A stretch of 64,000 nt of DNA from NCBI RefSeq assembly GCF_013409255.1, contig NZ_JACCAS010000001.1, positions 1,302,001-1,366,000 of the forward strand, given 5' to 3'. The notes under the pieces are model-generated. The model did no database searches and had not been told where the DNA came from. It was given only the letters and a program-made list of their open reading frames with translations. Origin of the DNA: Paraburkholderia bryophila (GTDB lineage: Bacteria > Pseudomonadota > Gammaproteobacteria > Burkholderiales > Burkholderiaceae). Made by a program: the position numbers and the translations under genes. Positions 61,339 to 64,000 of the stretch are shown here, in pieces (the stretch's first letter is position 1; each line of letters starts with the position of its first letter).

Positions 61339-64000
61339 AGGCGGCCTCGACTGACAGATAGTTCAGTTTCGGGCCGATGTCGGCCGGCGTGTCGAAACGC
61401 AGGAAATCACCGTCGCGACGGGCCGCGACCGGCTGGTTGTTGATGCTGATCCGGCACGACTGCGCGTTCGCCAGCTTGACGAACGGCAGATAATGACCGG
61501 CAAATTCAAAATGCATACCCTGCGGCGTGCGGCGGAAATTGCGCACGAAACCGTTGGCTTCGGCGATATACGGCACGCTCGCCGCGCCGCCGAGCGCGAA
61601 GCGCGCACTGCCGTCGTCGATATGGATATAGGTGCCGTCGGGACCGTTAGAGAAACCGGTCACGCCCTGCGCCGCATCAAGCGACGGTCTGGCGGTCTGC
61701 GGCCAATGCAGCTCGCGCACCGAGCCGTCGCCACGCACCACCCAGCCGCCTTGCGAACCCACCTCTTTCGCCACGGCAAAAGTGCGCCAGTCCAGCACCT
61801 TGCGGATGTACTCGGTCACATACACCGGCAATACGGGCTGCTTGAGCACCGTCGAGAAGATCTGGTCGAGCGCGCGCAACGACGCTACCTTCGTGCCGCT
61901 GTACATGTGGTAGTAGACGTCGATCGGTTTGAAACGCAGCGGACGGTCCGTCATCGCGTAGGTTTCGAGTACGCGCGTAAAGCCATAGAACGGGCCTTGC
62001 CAGTCGTTCGTGTAGACGTTCTCATCCTGGTTCGGCGCATAAACCTGATAGGCGCCCGGCCCTTTGTCGACGCCGATCGGCGCGATATTGGTCCAACTGT
62101 TGGCCGACTTCGTGATGACGGTGTCGCCGCCGTTGAAGTTATAGACGCCGGCCTCATACACCTTGCGCACGACGAACGCGGGCGGCTGGCAATCGCCGGA
62201 CCATTGCAGCACCACGGTCTTCTTGCCGGGCGGCGCAAGACGCGAATTGATGTAGTCGATCGAACCGGTGATCTCACGGTCGATATTGAATTTATACCCC
62301 GGAATATTCAGCGAAAACGCCGCATCGCCGCCCCCAACATCCACCTGGGCGCCGGTCTTGTTGTCGACATGTTCCCATTGGAAAGGATGCGAATACGTGT
62401 GCGTGCCGATCTCGACGTTCGGCAGCGCGAACATCTTGCGGGCGATCTCTTCGAGGCGCGGCGAAATATCCGCATGCAATCCCTTCGCGCCAACCTCGCC
62501 TTCAATGACCGACAGCGTCATCGGCACCTTATAGCGGCTGAAAATCTGCTGGTAGAGCGCCTCGCCCGAATAATCGGGACCGGGGAATTCGGCGCGCGAC
62601 GCAAAGCCGTCGCCGTCGACATGCGACATGAACAGGCGGCGGCCGTTCTCGGTCGTGACGCTCGGCGACGGAAGGTCTTGCAGATGCAGCGCGGCTTTCA
62701 TGAACGCCATTGGCTGAATCGCCCAGCGTTCCTGCTCGATGCTGTCGAGCGAGGCCACGGTGTAAGGGCTCAGTGCGTAACCGCCCCACGGTGTGAGCGC
62801 GATCTGGTCGACCAGCACGCCATTGGCCGAGATGCGCAGCAGCGACTGGCTGCGCGGTCCGACGCGCACACCCAGCAAATCGCGCGGCTCGGGTTTCGGA
62901 TTGATTTCGAAGCCGACCATGGGATCGCTCTTGACCACCGAGACCGGCGCGGTCAGCGTGCCGCTCACGTCTTGCAGATCGAGCGCCGCGCCGCCCGAAC
63001 CGGCAGCGTCGAAACCGAACTGGCCGAGAAACGCGATTGGCACATGGTCCGCCATACGCGCGGCGACCCAGCGTTGCCAGGCTTCGGGATCGGGCGCCGC
63101 GCCGCGCTGGATCCACGCGACCACGCCGGCATAACGATCCGGCGAAATGGTGTCCGGCAGACGCGACGAGAAGTCGGCGTATTCGACGTCGTAGCCCATG
63201 TAATTGAGCGGCGTGGCCAGGTCGCGCACACCGGCGCTCAAGTCGAGCGGTTCTTTGGTGTCACGGTCCTGAACCACGAGAATCTTGCGCGGCATCACTT
63301 CGATCCTGCCGATGCCGACCACGTCGCGCCCCCGGCTGGTCACGTAAGGAACCATGCCGGCCGCGACCACGCGAGCCGCGGTTTCGCGGGCGCACTGACG
63401 GTCGTTGCGCGCGCAGTACTCGACCGACACGACCGGCACGCCGGTCTGCTGGGTGAAGGCGCGGGCCTTCGCCAGGCGATCCGCGCGTTGCGCTTCAGGC
63501 ACCTCGAGCGGGCGGCCGCTATCGTCCAGTCCGCGGACTAGCGAGTCCCCGACCACCGCGTACAGCGATTTCGCATACGGCAGCGCGGCCTGCGTGACAT
63601 CGGCGCCACCAGCGACCAGCCGTGCATCCGGATGCGTCTCACGAATGCGCGCGGCCGCGGCGATGGCGACCGGCGTCTCGAGCAGGAATCCACGATAGCC
63701 ACGCCGCCAGAGCGGCTCGACCTGACGGGCGATAAAAGCTTCGGATGACTCACCGGGCTCGCCGGCCGTAGTGCGCGCGATCCACGTGGTATGACGCAGC
63801 GGATGAGCCAGCGGCTCGAAACCGGTGGCGGGGTCGACCACGACGGCATCGAATGCCTGCAGTTCGCCGACCGGCGGATTGGCCGCGTAGAAGAAAGCGA
63901 GATTCGGCGGGGCCGTGGCAACGCCAGCGGCGGCCGATGCCGACGACAAAGGCGCGGCCTGGAGGTGAACGCCAAGCGGGGCAACGGCGCTCGAGCCAAG
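61331..64000 (-). CDS. pelA: PelA, 5' end outside window
   Basis: At least 889 residues; the frame is open to the window edge, so the signal peptide lies outside. The N-terminal domain (about 30-270) is the PelA hydrolase fold. It is shortened and lacks key residues: GFLLETPVA and VVGDSLVRG replace GFFLDTLDS and AFESLYRG of the neighbouring homologue. The deacetylase domain is intact, with SHVDGDGF and HTYSHP metal motifs. PelA deacetylates Pel in the periplasm. It overlaps pelB. Confidence 0.92.
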   Translation of the reverse strand, partial: LGSSAVAPLGVHLQAAPLSSASAAAGVATAPPNLAFFYAANPPVGELQAFDAVVVDPATGFEPLAHPLRHTTWIARTTAGEPGESSEAFIARQVEPLWRRGYRGFLLETPVAIAAAARIRETHPDARLVAGGADVTQAALPYAKSLYAVVGDSLVRGLDDSGRPLEVPEAQRADRLAKARAFTQQTGVPVVSVEYCARNDRQCARETAARVVAAGMVPYVTSRGRDVVGIGRIEVMPRKILVVQDRDTKEPLDLSAGVRDLATPLNYMGYDVEYADFSSRLPDTISPDRYAGVVAWIQRGAAPDPEAWQRWVAARMADHVPIAFLGQFGFDAAGSGGAALDLQDVSGTLTAPVSVVKSDPMVGFEINPKPEPRDLLGVRVGPRSQSLLRISANGVLVDQIALTPWGGYALSPYTVASLDSIEQERWAIQPMAFMKAALHLQDLPSPSVTTENGRRLFMSHVDGDGFASRAEFPGPDYSGEALYQQIFSRYKVPMTLSVIEGEVGAKGLHADISPRLEEIARKMFALPNVEIGTHTYSHPFQWEHVDNKTGAQVDVGGGDAAFSLNIPGYKFNIDREITGSIDYINSRLAPPGKKTVVLQWSGDCQPPAFVVRKVYEAGVYNFNGGDTVITKSANSWTNIAPIGVDKGPGAYQVYAPNQDENVYTNDWQGPFYGFTRVLETYAMTDRPLRFKPIDVYYHMYSGTKVASLRALDQIFSTVLKQPVLPVYVTEYIRKVLDWRTFAVAKEVGSQGGWVVRGDGSVRELHWPQTARPSLDAAQGVTGFSNGPDGTYIHIDDGSARFALGGAASVPYIAEANGFVRNFRRTPQGMHFEFAGHYLPFVKLANAQSCRISINNQPVAARRDGDFLRFDTPADIGPKLNYLSVEAACG

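Noticed and set aside
61493..63541. Rightward 682-codon frame opposite pelA
   Set aside because: Antisense shadow; pelA has intact deacetylase motifs on the other strand.
1..64000. CRISPR array, cas genes, tRNA or rRNA
   Set aside because: No regularly spaced repeats, no Cas-like proteins, and no tRNA-like cloverleaf were noticed; the two TniQ genes prompted the search.

Overview
The window is high-GC DNA from a beta-proteobacterium, most likely Burkholderiaceae (Paraburkholderia, Caballeronia or Burkholderia). The basis is the gene style: a BPSL0761-type protein, DUF6471 and DUF2188 proteins, Burkholderia-like ars genes, and a pel cluster joined to galE and glmS. It divides into an accessory half (1 to about 45.5 kb) and a more chromosome-like half (about 45.9 to 64 kb).

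1 to 3.1 kb: small leftward genes of genomic-island type (coiled-coil protein, 50-residue membrane protein, excisionase-like HTH protein, BPSL0761-like protein, duplicated DUF6471 protein). 3.1 to 3.8 kb has no convincing gene but holds a strong hairpin between two short direct repeats. 3.8 to 11.7 kb: a rightward Tn7-like transposition module in the order small ORF, TnsC-like, TniQ, TniQ, TnsA, TnsB. The TnsC-like ATPase lacks recognisable Walker A and Walker B residues. Two unfamiliar genes follow (11.8 to 14.0 kb).

14.2 to 38.4 kb: a large arsenic and phosphate island. It has arsO-arsC, a helical protein, moaA, arsenite oxidase aioBA, its three-component regulator aioXSR, acylphosphatase, ACR3 efflux with a thioredoxin-type arsC, a full pstSCAB-phoU-phoB operon, two arsR genes, a metallophosphoesterase, arsI, arsH, an SGNH-like protein, an MFS exporter and arsN2. 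The cells would bind arsenite at AioX, signal through AioS and AioR at a sigma-54 promoter, oxidise arsenite with AioBA, take up phosphate with high affinity, and reduce and export residual arsenic. I find five related palindromes (TCCA-N6-TGGA type) in front of arsO, arsC2-acr3, pstS, arsH and the SGNH-like gene, and a Pho box in front of pstS. This suggests one ArsR-type regulon overlapping the Pho regulon.

38.5 to 45.3 kb: miscellaneous and defence-like cargo. This includes a possible PD-(D/E)XK nuclease, a DUF2971 protein, and a tightly coupled cassette: a glycine-rich small protein, a PfkB kinase/nucleoside deoxyribosyltransferase fusion, a QueC-like enzyme and a SagB-type nitroreductase, facing an OGG-like base glycosylase. 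The QueC plus OGG pair recalls the accessory genes of type IV CBASS, but no CD-NTase or TGT is present. This is the best candidate here for an undescribed system.

45.9 to 64 kb: a leftward exopolysaccharide locus in the order pelA (5' end outside the window), pelB, pelC, pelD, pelE, pelF, pelG, two extra PelA-hydrolase-like/GH114 glycosidases, galE and glmS. galE and glmS probably supply amino-sugar precursors for Pel. The glycosidase domain of PelA itself looks degenerate, while a neighbouring stand-alone homologue looks intact.

Limits: the ends of the mobile island could not be located, no tRNA, rRNA or CRISPR array was seen, and all family assignments are by eye.
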